Of a DNA stretch of 64,000 nt, positions 18,456 to 26,812 are shown piece after piece. The notes beneath the pieces are model-generated. The model made no database searches. It had not been told where the DNA came from and saw only the letters and a program-made list of their open reading frames with translations. Origin of the DNA: AP-15 sp963846635 (GTDB lineage: Bacteria; Pseudomonadota; Alphaproteobacteria; ATCC43930; CGMCC-115725); assembly GCA_963846635.1 (NCBI GenBank), contig CAWJXM010000010.1, forward strand, positions 1 to 64,000, in the 5' to 3' direction. Position 1 is the stretch's first letter, and every line of letters starts with the position of its first letter. Position numbers and translations under genes: made by a program.

Positions 18456-19613
18456 ATGCAATCAGGAGAGTTGGTCGCGGCGGCCGCCCTAAGTGGGACC
18501 GCAACAACCCTTCTTGACCGGACGACTGCCCTGAAGGGGGTCGAGCTTACCGTCGTCGTTCCGACATTTAATGAGCGCGACAATGTCGAAGTCTTGCTGT
18601 CGCGTCTTGATGCCGCGCTTTGTGGGATCGCGTGGGAAGTCGTTTATGTCGACGACGATTCACCCGATGGTACCGCCGCCAAAATTCGCGCGCTTGCCCA
18701 GAATAATTCTCGCGTCCGCTGTTTGCAGCGTATCGGCCGGCGTGGACTGTCGACCGCGGTGATCGAGGGGATGCTTGCCAGCTGCGCCCCTTACCTCGCG
18801 GTTATCGACGCAGATCTGCAACATGATGAGACATTGTTGCCACGCATGCTGGCGATGATCAAAGCAGACGATCTCGACGTTGTCGTCGGCAGCCGCCATA
18901 CCGCGGAGGGCGGCATCGGTGATTGGGACCGCCGCCGCGCGACAATCAGTAACGTCGCCGCACGACTTGCACGCCTGATTGTCCCCGCTGACCTCACCGA
19001 CCCGATGAGCGGGTTTTTCATAATGACCCGACCGGCCTTCGAGCGCGCGGTCAGGTGCCTTTCGGGCCAGGGGTTTAAGATCCTTCTCGATCTTTTTGCC
19101 TCGACTCCGGTCGCCTTTCGCTTCAAGGAGGTTCCTTACGTCTTTGGGCAGCGTCAGCACGGCGAAAGCAAGCTCGACAGCTTCGTCATCTGGGAATATC
19201 TGATGCTGCTGATCGATAAGTTGGTCGGCCGCTACGTTCCGGCACGTTTTGTTTCCTTCGCGGCAATCGGCGGCCTCGGCGTCGTCGTTCATTTTACGAC
19301 CCTCTATTTCGGCTTGAAGCTGGTTGCGTTCCCGGCAGCGCAGGCAATCGCCACTTTTACAGCAATGACCAGCAATTTCGCGCTCAATAACATGCTGACC
19401 TATCGGGACCGGCGTCTCACCGGCCGGCGCTTTGTCACCGGCCTTCTTTCATTTTATGCCGTCTGTAGTCTCGGCGCGGTCGCCAATGTTGGCATCGCCT
19501 CGGCGGCGTTCGCCGACCATTATACCTGGTGGGCGTCGGGGCTCGCGGGCGCTGCGGTTGGCGTCGTGTGGAACTACGCCGTATCATCCGTGCTGACTTG
19601 GCGCCGCAATTGA
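18456..19613 (+). CDS. Polyprenyl-phosphate glycosyltransferase (GT2, DPM-like) fused to GtrA domain
   Basis: 385 residues. The N-terminal GT2 domain has LTVVVPTFNERDNVEVLL (about 31-48), VVYVDDDSPDGTA, AVIDADLQHDE as the DxD region, MSGFFIMTRPAF and the QRQHGESKL motif of dolichol-phosphate mannosyltransferases. The C-terminal 120 residues contain four TM segments of the GtrA/DPMS type (ARFVSFAAIGGLGVVVHF...FALNNMLTYRDRR). It makes a polyprenyl-phosphate sugar at the cytoplasmic face of the inner membrane. The next gene is a GT-C enzyme that would use such a donor, and the two overlap by a few bases. Confidence 0.92.
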   Translation: MQSGELVAAAALSGTATTLLDRTTALKGVELTVVVPTFNERDNVEVLLSRLDAALCGIAWEVVYVDDDSPDGTAAKIRALAQNNSRVRCLQRIGRRGLSTAVIEGMLASCAPYLAVIDADLQHDETLLPRMLAMIKADDLDVVVGSRHTAEGGIGDWDRRRATISNVAARLARLIVPADLTDPMSGFFIMTRPAFERAVRCLSGQGFKILLDLFASTPVAFRFKEVPYVFGQRQHGESKLDSFVIWEYLMLLIDKLVGRYVPARFVSFAAIGGLGVVVHFTTLYFGLKLVAFPAAQAIATFTAMTSNFALNNMLTYRDRRLTGRRFVTGLLSFYAVCSLGAVANVGIASAAFADHYTWWASGLAGAAVGVVWNYAVSSVLTWRRN

Positions 19614-21271
19614 TACTCGCCCGGCCGAGGTCATTCGCCGAGCGCACCGCGACATCGCCGCGCGATCGTCTTGATCGCGCGCTGGTTGCGATCGTCTTTA
19701 TTGCGGCCAATGCAGCATTGCTGGCCACCGCTCCGCGTGCTGGGGATTTCTGGTGGAGCGACGCCCCACGGCATGCTCTGAACGGCGTCTTTGTCAAAGA
19801 CTTCGTCACCGCCGCACCGTGGCACGATCCGAAGACTTGGGCGATCAACTATTACCTGCAGTATCCGGCTCTAACGATATTATTTTACCCACCGCTGTTT
19901 TACTGCTTCGAGGCGATCGCGTTTGCCATCTTCGGCGTCAGCCAGCTAGCGGCGCAAGCAGCGGTAAGTCTTTTTACGGTGGTGCTTGGAGCGGCAACAT
20001 ACGGTCTCATGCGCTTGTATTTCCCCAGATGGTCGGCTCTCGGCGCGAGCTTGCTCGTGATTGGCGGGCCAGAGATCGCGTTCTGGGGACGCCAGGTGAT
20101 GTTGGATGTGCCGGCTTATGCTGCCGTCGTCGCCGGTATCTATTGCTATGTGCGTTATCTACGCTCCGAACGGCCGCTCTACCTGTACCTCACGCTGTTG
20201 ACAATTCTCGCGGCAATTTACATAAAATTGACGGCAGCATTTATCGTGCCTGTATTGGCAATTCATCTGGTTTCGACTGTAGGAAGACGGGTTTTCCGTG
20301 ACCGCCACATTTTGCTTGCTGTGATCGTCGGTCTCGTCGGGCTCATTCCGGTGATCGTGATGACGATCAAGTTCGGCGGGGTAAATGTCCAATCCGTCGC
20401 CGGACGATCAACCGACCTGCCGCGCGCCAGCATCGCTGCATGGCTGTTTTATGCCAAAGCCATCCCGGCATATCTCGGCTATGTCGGGACCGCGCTGGCG
20501 GTCTGCGGCCTCGTCCTCGTGCTCAGCGGGCGAACCGCGCCGCTCGAAGCCCGGGTTGCTTGGCTGCTATTGGGTTGGCTCGCCTTTGGCTATCTGTTCT
20601 TCTCAACCATCGAGGTGCGTGAACCGCGGCACGGGATGATGATCGCGTTCCCGCTCGCGGTTTGTGCCGTTCTGGTACTTGATCGAGCACTCCCGCAATG
20701 GGCTGCCCAAGCGGCAATCGCGAGCCTCGGCATCGGCACTTTGCTTTACAGCTTGGTGTTCTACCCGCCACCGCGGATTGAGGGTTATGCACAGGTGGCG
20801 GATTTCGTTGCCGCCCAGGCACCGAAAAATGGGGTGATCCTGTTTTCAGGCTACCGCGACGGAAATTTCGTGTTCGATTTACGAACCCATGAGGGACGGC
20901 GCGATTTATCAACGATACGGGCGGACAAGCTGTTGTTGCGGGTCGCGGTCGAGCGCGTGCGCGGCGTCGGCGAAGCGAAGCTCGACCAAAAGCAGATCGC
21001 CCAGGCTTTGCGCGACTATGGCGTTGATCTGGTGGTTGCCCAGCCCGATTTCTGGACGGATTTGCGCGAGATGTCGCGGCTTTATGCGATCCTGCATACG
21101 CCGGATTTCGTCCGGGTAGCACGTTTCCCGATCACCGGAACGACCGCGCATACCGATCACGAGATCGAGATTTACCGACCGACCTATAAGGTAGAACCGC
21201 CGCGCCGCGCGCTGCACCTCGACATGCCGATCATCGGCCAGAGCTTCAAGGGTGAAGCGGGGGTGCAGTGA
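19610..21271 (+). CDS. ArnT/PMT-like membrane glycosyltransferase (GT39/GT83 type)
   Basis: About 553 residues if started at TTG 19610, which overlaps the upstream stop (TTGA). The frame is open back to an ATG at 19529, but that would overlap the GT2-GtrA gene by 85 bases and encode only basic residues. The first periplasmic loop carries APRAGDFWWSDAPRHALNGVF, with the acidic residues typical of GT-C enzymes. About ten TM segments follow, then a periplasmic C-terminal domain of about 150 residues (PPPRIEGYAQVADFVAAQAPKNGVILFSG). It likely moves a sugar from the polyprenyl-phosphate donor made by the preceding gene onto a lipid or polymer in the periplasm. Confidence 0.82.
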   Translation: MILARPRSFAERTATSPRDRLDRALVAIVFIAANAALLATAPRAGDFWWSDAPRHALNGVFVKDFVTAAPWHDPKTWAINYYLQYPALTILFYPPLFYCFEAIAFAIFGVSQLAAQAAVSLFTVVLGAATYGLMRLYFPRWSALGASLLVIGGPEIAFWGRQVMLDVPAYAAVVAGIYCYVRYLRSERPLYLYLTLLTILAAIYIKLTAAFIVPVLAIHLVSTVGRRVFRDRHILLAVIVGLVGLIPVIVMTIKFGGVNVQSVAGRSTDLPRASIAAWLFYAKAIPAYLGYVGTALAVCGLVLVLSGRTAPLEARVAWLLLGWLAFGYLFFSTIEVREPRHGMMIAFPLAVCAVLVLDRALPQWAAQAAIASLGIGTLLYSLVFYPPPRIEGYAQVADFVAAQAPKNGVILFSGYRDGNFVFDLRTHEGRRDLSTIRADKLLLRVAVERVRGVGEAKLDQKQIAQALRDYGVDLVVAQPDFWTDLREMSRLYAILHTPDFVRVARFPITGTTAHTDHEIEIYRPTYKVEPPRRALHLDMPIIGQSFKGEAGVQ

Positions 21272-21340
21272 TCCGCGGAGCCCGGATGTCTGTGGTGGGC
21301 AAAACGCCCTCCACGCGGCGCCGCGGGTCAGTCCATACGG

Positions 21341-22378
21341 TCAGCCGACAGGGGCCCACAGCACATCTTCAATGTCGTCTGCTCCGGTGCACAGCATAAC
21401 CAGGCGATCGAAGCCGAGCGCGATGCCGGCCGAGGGCGGCAGGCCGGCTTCGAGTGCCGCGAGGAAATCCTCGTCGATCGGGTAAATTTCACCATAGAGC
21501 GCCTGTTTCTTCGCCTGGTCGGCGACAAAGCGAACGCGCTGCTCGGCGGGGTCGGTCAGCTCGCCAAAGGCGTTGGCGAGTTCGAGCCCGCAGACATAGA
21601 GTTCGAAGCGCTCGGCAAGGCGCGGGTCGGCCGGGTTGCGCCGCGACAGGGCGGCCAGCGAAACCGGAAAGTCATACAACACGGTCGGTACGCCGATGCC
21701 TAGTAAAGGCTCGATCCGATCGAGAAAGATGCGGAAATAGAGCGTTTCCCAATCATCTCCGGGATGTGGCTCGATCCCGATCCGGCGCGCTTCGGCGATC
21801 AGCAACGCAACATCCGGGGCGAGCGGGTCGGGGGCTGTCGCCAGAATATCGATGCCACAATGGAGGTGGAAGGCTTCGCTCACGCTGATCTCATGCCACG
21901 GCTGCCGGGCATCGGCCTTGCGGTCCTGCCAAATGAGGAATTCCGTGTTGGCAGCGGCTTGGCAGGCGCGCAACAATCCGACGCAATCCGGGATCAGATC
22001 GCGCCACGACGCGCCCGTCCGGTACCATTCGAGCATCGAAAATTCGGGGTGGTGGGTGGCGCTGCGCTCGCCATCGCGAAACACATGGGCGAGCTGCCAG
22101 ATGCGCGGCAGCCCGGCCGCTAACAGCTTTTTCATCGCGAATTCGGGCGAGGTGTGCAGATAGCGCCGCCAGGTACGGCCGTCACGCGGATCGTGAAGAT
22201 CGGTGGCGAAGGCTTTGAGATGCGGTTCCAGACCGGGGCTAACCTGGAGCGCCGGGGTGTCGACCTCGGCGAAGGCCCGTGCAGCAAAAAACGCGCGCAT
22301 CGCGGCCTGCATCCGAGCGCGCGTCTCCAGCCGCTCACGACGTCGTGCAAAGCGCTCGGGCCGCCACCATTGTTCCAT
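21341..22378 (-). CDS. epmA: EF-P--(R)-beta-lysine ligase EpmA (PoxA/GenX, class II LysRS paralogue)
   Basis: 345 residues, a class II aminoacyl-tRNA synthetase core without an anticodon-binding domain. Motif 2 is in YLHTSPEFAMKKLLAAGLPRIWQLAHVFRDGE (only parts quoted exactly here), then HHPEFSMLEWYRTG. Motif 3 is near the C-terminus in GIALGFDRLVMLCTGADDI. ELANAFGELTDPAEQ also matches EpmA/LysS. EpmA attaches (R)-beta-lysine to a Lys of elongation factor P. It is divergent from efp with 89 bp between starts, which supports the pairing. EpmB (the 2,3-aminomutase that makes beta-lysine) is not in the window. Confidence 0.93.
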   Translation of the reverse strand: MEQWWRPERFARRRERLETRARMQAAMRAFFAARAFAEVDTPALQVSPGLEPHLKAFATDLHDPRDGRTWRRYLHTSPEFAMKKLLAAGLPRIWQLAHVFRDGERSATHHPEFSMLEWYRTGASWRDLIPDCVGLLRACQAAANTEFLIWQDRKADARQPWHEISVSEAFHLHCGIDILATAPDPLAPDVALLIAEARRIGIEPHPGDDWETLYFRIFLDRIEPLLGIGVPTVLYDFPVSLAALSRRNPADPRLAERFELYVCGLELANAFGELTDPAEQRVRFVADQAKKQALYGEIYPIDEDFLAALEAGLPPSAGIALGFDRLVMLCTGADDIEDVLWAPVG

Positions 22379-22467
22379 CGGCTTGGCGCTCCGTCTTGTC
22401 GTAAGGCCAGCCCGTGCTAATGTCTGGGTAGCATACGCGCCGCGCGCCCTACCAGGATTCCCAGGTC

Positions 22468-23034
22468 ATGAAGATCAACGCCATCGACATCAAGCCCGGC
22501 AACGTCCTAGAGCATCAGGGGAAGCTCTGGATCGTGCTGAAGCGGGATTTCGTCCAACCTGGAAAGGGCGGCGCGTTCGCGCAGGTCGAGATGCGGGATC
22601 TGCGTAGCGGCATCAAGCTCAACGATCGGTTTCGTACCCAGGAAACCGTCGAGCGGGTCCGCCTCGACGAAAAGGAGATGCAGTTCCTCTACACCGAGGG
22701 TGGTCAGGCCACCTTCATGGACAACGACACCTTCGAACAGGTGTCGGTCCCGACCGAGATGATCGGCGAGTCCGCCGATTTTTTGCGCGATGGCATGATT
22801 TGCAAAGTCATGTTGTATGAGGGGACGCCGCTTTCGGTCGAATTGCCGCCCTCGGTGGTGATGCAGGTGGTGGAGGCTGACCCGGTGGTGCGCGGGCAAA
22901 CGGCATCTTCCTCCTACAAGCCCGGGAAGCTCGAAAATGGCCGTCGCGTCATGATCCCACCCTATATCGAGGCTGGCACCCGCATCGTCGTCAGCACCGC
23001 CGATGGCAGCTACATGGAGCGGGCGAAGGACTGA
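22468..23034 (+). CDS. efp: Elongation factor P
   Basis: 188 residues, normal length. EF-P relieves ribosome stalling at polyproline. The modified loop reads VQPGKGGAFAQVEM with the acceptor lysine at position 33 (equivalent to Lys34 in E. coli). The second OB domain has VSVPTEMIGESADFLRDGM and PLSVELPPSVVMQV. The C-terminus, SSSYKPGKLENGRRVMIPPYI...GTRIVVSTADGSYMERA, is complete. The Lys acceptor together with adjacent epmA indicates beta-lysylation rather than rhamnosylation or 5-aminopentanolation. The GTCATG start is preceded by GGATTCCCAG. Confidence 0.97.
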   Translation: MKINAIDIKPGNVLEHQGKLWIVLKRDFVQPGKGGAFAQVEMRDLRSGIKLNDRFRTQETVERVRLDEKEMQFLYTEGGQATFMDNDTFEQVSVPTEMIGESADFLRDGMICKVMLYEGTPLSVELPPSVVMQVVEADPVVRGQTASSSYKPGKLENGRRVMIPPYIEAGTRIVVSTADGSYMERAKD

Positions 23035-23061
23035 ACGGCACATCGGGGTGAGGCTGCGGCA

Positions 23062-23930
23062 ATGGCTTTGCGCTCCCCAATCCTGAACGTCATGGCGAAT
23101 GCCGCATTGAAGGCGGCGCGCGGATTGCTGCGCGATTTTGGCGAAGTCGAGCAGTTGCAGGTTTCGGTCAAGGGACCGGGCGAATTTGTCTCGACCGCGG
23201 ATCTTAAGGCCGAACGCACGCTCAAGGCCGAGTTGACCCGCGCTCGTCCGGGCTATGGCCTGTTGTTTGAAGAAGGCGGAGCCGAGGCGGGGACCGACCC
23301 GCGTCATCGCTGGATTGTCGACCCGCTCGACGGCACGACCAATTTTCTCCATGGCATCCCACATTTTGCGATCTCGATCGCGCTCGAACGCGACGGCGAA
23401 ATCGTCGCCGGGCTGGTCTACGAGCCGGTGCGTGACGAGATGTATTCGGCCGAAAAAGGTCTCGGCGCTTTTGTCAATGACCGCCGATTGCGCGTTTCCG
23501 CGCGCCGGCAGCTTGGTGAAGCGGTGATCGGCACCGGCATGCCGTTCGGCACGCGCGGCGATCAGCCGAGTTATCTGTCGACTATTATCAGCAGTCATGA
23601 CGGCAACCAGCGGAGTGCGCCGGATGGGCGCGGCGGCGCTCGATCTCGCCTATGTCGCGGCGGGACGATTTGATGGGTTCTGGGAATTCGGACTGTCTGC
23701 CGTGGGATATCGCCGCTGGCTTGTTGTTGGTGCGAGAAGCGGGCGGCTATGTCAGCGATCTGTCGGGCGGGCACACGATGCTGACCAGCGGCGATGTGCT
23801 CGCCGCCAACGATCACTTGCATCTGCCGTTAGCTGCGCTGATCCGCGAGGCGCTGCGCACCGGGCGAAGTCCGTCGCCGGCGGCACCCTCACAAGCAAGA
23901 ACAGAGCAGCGGCGAACAACCGCTCGGTAA
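23062..23930 (+). pseudogene. Inositol-1-monophosphatase family protein (SuhB-like), two frameshifts
   Basis: The gene opens MALRSPILNVMANAALKAARG and carries the metal-site motifs FEEGGAE (GEE equivalent) and WIVDPLDGTTNFLHG. After SYLST near 23580 the frame shifts, and the protein continues as AVMTATSGVRRMGAAALDLAYVAAGRFDGFWEFGL in frame 2. It then shifts again near 23698 to PWDIAAGLLLVREAGGYVSDLSGGHTM and stops at 23930. Removing one base at each site (an A in ACTATTATC, a T in CTGTCTGCCG) restores a full-length protein of about 289 residues. The second metal site (WDIAAG) is cut off as written. SuhB-like proteins dephosphorylate inositol-phosphates and modulate transcription. An essential-looking gene with two frameshifts argues for sequence error or for a redundant copy. 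Confidence 0.85.
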
Positions 23931-24149
23931 GACGTCGTACAAAATATTTGGTAAGCTAGATTGCAGGCTCGACAAACCCCGCAGACCGGCGCCTGATGGC
24001 AGGTGCTCGGGGTGTTTAGGCTCGGGGGTGCGGTGAGACACGCGTATCGAGCTCGGCCGGAGCGTACTGGGCCGGGCCCTGTATTCCAAGCCGAGGACGG
24101 TGCAGCACGCGAGCGGGTTCCGGTTCAGCGCACCCTGCGGACCGTCCCG

Positions 24150-25307
24150 ATGAATCGCCCGCGGCGGTTTCTGATTCGCATGGCGTTGTTTCTCGTGCTG
24201 GTCGCAGCCCTCGCGGCGGTACTGGGCAAATCGCTTGCGACGGCCTTTATGGGAAATCCTGGCGTTAATGGGGTCATTCTCGGCATTCTCGTCGCCGGCA
24301 TCGCCTACATCTTTCGCCAAGTTCTGATGCTCGCGCCGGAGATCGAGTGGATCGAGGGTTTTCGCCAGCTGCAAGGCGGCGGTGAGGAGCCCATTTCCGG
24401 TCGGCGCGGCGAACCGAGGCTGTTGGCGCCGATGGCGCGGATGTTGGGCGCGCGTCATCGGGGACATGTCAGTCTCTCGGCCAGCTCGTTGCAGACCTTG
24501 CTCGATGGTATCGGTTCGCGCCTCAGCGAAACGCGCGAGACCTCCCGATACCTGATCGGGGTGCTGATCTTCCTCGGCTTGCTCGGTACGTTTTACGGGC
24601 TGCTTGAGACGCTGCGCTCGGTGGGCGGGGTGATTGGCGGGTTGAGCATCGGCGGTGGCGATCTCGCCCGCGCCTTCGCCAATCTGAAAGCCGGCCTCGA
24701 ATCACCGCTCGCGGGAATGGAAACCGCGTTCAGCGCGTCGCTGTTCGGGCTCGCCGGCAGCCTCGTGCTCGGCTTTCTCGATCTGCAGGCAGGGCAGGCG
24801 CAAAATCGCTTCTACAACGATCTCGAAGAGTGGCTGTCGAGCTTCACGCGGCTCTCGGGCGGCTCTCTCGGGGATGCCGGTGACGCTCCGATCCCGGTGT
24901 ATATCCAGGCATTGCTCGAGCAGACCGCCGACAACCTTGAAAATCTGCAGCGGATCCTGTCACGGGGTGAAGAGGCTCGCATCAGCGCCAATGCGACTTC
25001 GGCCAATTTGTCCGACCGCCTCGGAATCCTTGGTGAGCAGATGAAGGCGGGCCAGATGCTGATGTTGCGACTGGCTGAAAACCAGCTCGAGCTGAAACCG
25101 GTCCTGGCGCGCCTCGGCGATATTGTCGAGGATGCGAGTGGGCACGACGACACGCTGCGCAATCATCTTCGCAATATCGAGGCTTATGTCGCGCGGCTGA
25201 TCGAGGACACGGCCCAAGGCCGTGCCCAAAGCGTGCAGGAATTGCGCGGAGAGATCCGTATTCTGGCCCGAACCATCGCCGCGCTGGCCGAAGAAGGCCG
25301 GCGCTGA
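24150..25307 (+). CDS. MotA/TolQ/ExbB-family proton-channel-like membrane protein
   Basis: About 385 residues from ATG 24150 (MNRPRRFLIRMAL). A GTG at 24003 would add 49 arginine-rich residues. There are TM segments at about residues 12-30, 35-55, 145-165 and 190-215. The middle pair, RYLIGVLIFLGLLGTFYGLLETLR and METAFSASLFGLAGSLVLGFLD, matches the MotA/TolQ/ExbB channel helices. The C-terminal 150 residues are coiled-coil-like (EQTADNLENLQRIL...LRNHLRNIEAYVARLIED). The OmpA-like partner follows after 21 bp. The pair resembles a stator-type energised complex, with no flagellar gene nearby. Confidence 0.82.
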   Translation: MNRPRRFLIRMALFLVLVAALAAVLGKSLATAFMGNPGVNGVILGILVAGIAYIFRQVLMLAPEIEWIEGFRQLQGGGEEPISGRRGEPRLLAPMARMLGARHRGHVSLSASSLQTLLDGIGSRLSETRETSRYLIGVLIFLGLLGTFYGLLETLRSVGGVIGGLSIGGGDLARAFANLKAGLESPLAGMETAFSASLFGLAGSLVLGFLDLQAGQAQNRFYNDLEEWLSSFTRLSGGSLGDAGDAPIPVYIQALLEQTADNLENLQRILSRGEEARISANATSANLSDRLGILGEQMKAGQMLMLRLAENQLELKPVLARLGDIVEDASGHDDTLRNHLRNIEAYVARLIEDTAQGRAQSVQELRGEIRILARTIAALAEEGRR

Positions 25308-25328
25308 ACCCAATCCTCCGCTAACCCT

Positions 25329-26408
25329 ATGGCTATTGCTCCGCGAAATTACCGCCGACCGAGCATCGATATCTGGCCCGGCTTTGTCGATGCACTGTCG
25401 CAATTGTTGATGGTGATCATCTTCATCTTGCTGGTGTTTACAGCAGGTCAGTTCTATTTATCGGCAGCACTGTCCGGACGCGAAGAAGCGCTGCACAAAT
25501 TGCAGCAGCAGGTCGATGCGCTCGCCAGTTTGTTGTCGCTCGAGCGCGGTTCGAATGCCGATCTCAAAAGCCAGTCGGCCCGCTTGCAGGCACAATTGAA
25601 AAGCGTGCAGGTTGAACGCGATAAGCTCAGCGCGCAGGTTGCCGACCTCATTCCAAAGGCCAATGAGGCGGCAAAACTGCGGGAAAAATCCGACGAACTC
25701 GTCGCCAGCCTCGGCGCCGAACAGCAGCAGACGGCGATCACGCAACAAGCGCTTGCGGCCGAGAAATCGATCAGCGCCGATGCCCTCGCAAAGGTCGATC
25801 TATTGAACCAGCAGATAGCCGCGTTGCGCCAGCAGCTCTCGGCAATCGCCGCAGCACTCGACATCTCCGCAGCAAAGGTCAAGTCACAGCAAACGCAGAT
25901 TGCCGATCTCGGGAAAAAGCTCAATATCGCGCTCGCCAACAAGGTCGAGGAGCTTGCGCGATATCGATCGGAGTTTTTTGGGCGGCTGCAGGCGATCCTG
26001 GGCAACCGGCCCGATATACGCATCGTCGGCGACCGGTTTGTGTTTCAATCAGAAGTTCTGTTCGCTCCGGGCAGCGCCGATCTGACCGATGCGGCAAAAA
26101 AAGAGCTTGATCCGGTGATCGATGCTTTAAAACAGATCGCCGCCAAGATTCCCCACGACATCAATTGGGTGCTGCAGGTCAACGGCCATACCGATCACAA
26201 TCCAATCAAGACGCCGCAGTTTCCCTCGAACTGGGAGTTGTCCACCGCCCGCGCGCTGTCGGTTGTACGCTATGCAACAAGCAAGGGAATTCCCGCAAAC
26301 CGGCTTGTGGCAGCGGGTTTTGCCGATACCCAGCCGATCGACCCCGCTTCGACCCCTGAGGCTTACCAGCGTAATCGTCGAATTGAGCTGAAACTGACCG
26401 AGCACTGA
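25329..26408 (+). CDS. Membrane-anchored coiled-coil protein with C-terminal OmpA-like peptidoglycan-binding domain
   Basis: 359 residues. There is a single N-terminal TM (DALSQLLMVIIFILLVFTAGQFYL, about 22-45). A long coiled coil runs from about 50 to 215 (EEALHKLQQQVDALASLL...QQQTAITQQ...LGKKLNIALANKVEEL). The OmpA/MotB domain is FQSEVLFAPGSADLTDAAKKEL, VNGHTDHNPI, NWELSTARALSVVRYA and NRRIELKLTEH. It should anchor to the peptidoglycan and pair with the upstream MotA/ExbB-like channel. Its architecture (TM, coil, OmpA) is like MotB but with a much longer periplasmic coil, closer to the large MotAB-like pairs of unknown role found in many proteobacteria. Confidence 0.88.
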   Translation: MAIAPRNYRRPSIDIWPGFVDALSQLLMVIIFILLVFTAGQFYLSAALSGREEALHKLQQQVDALASLLSLERGSNADLKSQSARLQAQLKSVQVERDKLSAQVADLIPKANEAAKLREKSDELVASLGAEQQQTAITQQALAAEKSISADALAKVDLLNQQIAALRQQLSAIAAALDISAAKVKSQQTQIADLGKKLNIALANKVEELARYRSEFFGRLQAILGNRPDIRIVGDRFVFQSEVLFAPGSADLTDAAKKELDPVIDALKQIAAKIPHDINWVLQVNGHTDHNPIKTPQFPSNWELSTARALSVVRYATSKGIPANRLVAAGFADTQPIDPASTPEAYQRNRRIELKLTEH

Positions 26409-26486
26409 CCAGCCGCGGTCGCGCAATTCCGCTGATCGGTTCAGCATATCGCGAACACAGACATGGCCTGAGCCGCGGGGACCTCG

Positions 26487-26768
26487 ATGAGAAATCTGGC
26501 GATCGGTGTTGTACTGATGCTCGGCATCGCCATTCCGCATCTTGCCTGGGCCGATCCAGCCGGCGGACAATCTCCTTGGATCCGGTCTGGTACCACCGCC
26601 CAGCATAGCTTACAGAAGCTATTCGGCAGCCTCGGCCTCGGCTTGACCGCCAAGGCTTACGCAGCGGAATGCGAGGGCGAAGGCGAAATCTGCAAGACGA
26701 ATGCCGATTGCTGCTCTGGCCTCGAATGCAGCGGCGATCCGCAACCCACCTGCCGGATATCGGAGTGA
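26487..26768 (+). CDS. Small secreted cysteine-rich peptide with cystine-knot-like spacing
   Basis: 93 residues. Residues 1-22 form a signal peptide (MRNLAIGVVLMLGIAIPHLAWA). A linker of about 38 residues follows, and the last 32 carry six cysteines at 62, 69, 75, 76, 81 and 89: C-x6-C-x5-C-C-x4-C-x7-C. This is the spacing class of inhibitor-cystine-knot (knottin) peptides of conotoxin and spider-toxin type. The short motif KTNADCCSGLEC recurs in secreted proteins of several phyla. It starts 78 bp after the OmpA-like gene on the same strand. The function is unknown; it could be an extracellular effector, protease inhibitor or structural peptide. No export or maturation gene is adjacent beyond the Sec-type signal. 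Confidence 0.7.
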   Translation: MRNLAIGVVLMLGIAIPHLAWADPAGGQSPWIRSGTTAQHSLQKLFGSLGLGLTAKAYAAECEGEGEICKTNADCCSGLECSGDPQPTCRISE

Positions 26769-26812
26769 TCTCCGATTACCAGACCGCGCCGCTCTCAATT
26801 CCGCGCTGCGGG

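Noticed and set aside
18456..21271. Calling the GT2-GtrA and ArnT-like pair an arnC-arnT lipid A modification operon
   Set aside because: None of the other arn genes is present and the GT-C protein lacks a specific ArnT signature; kept as a generic polyprenyl-sugar pair.
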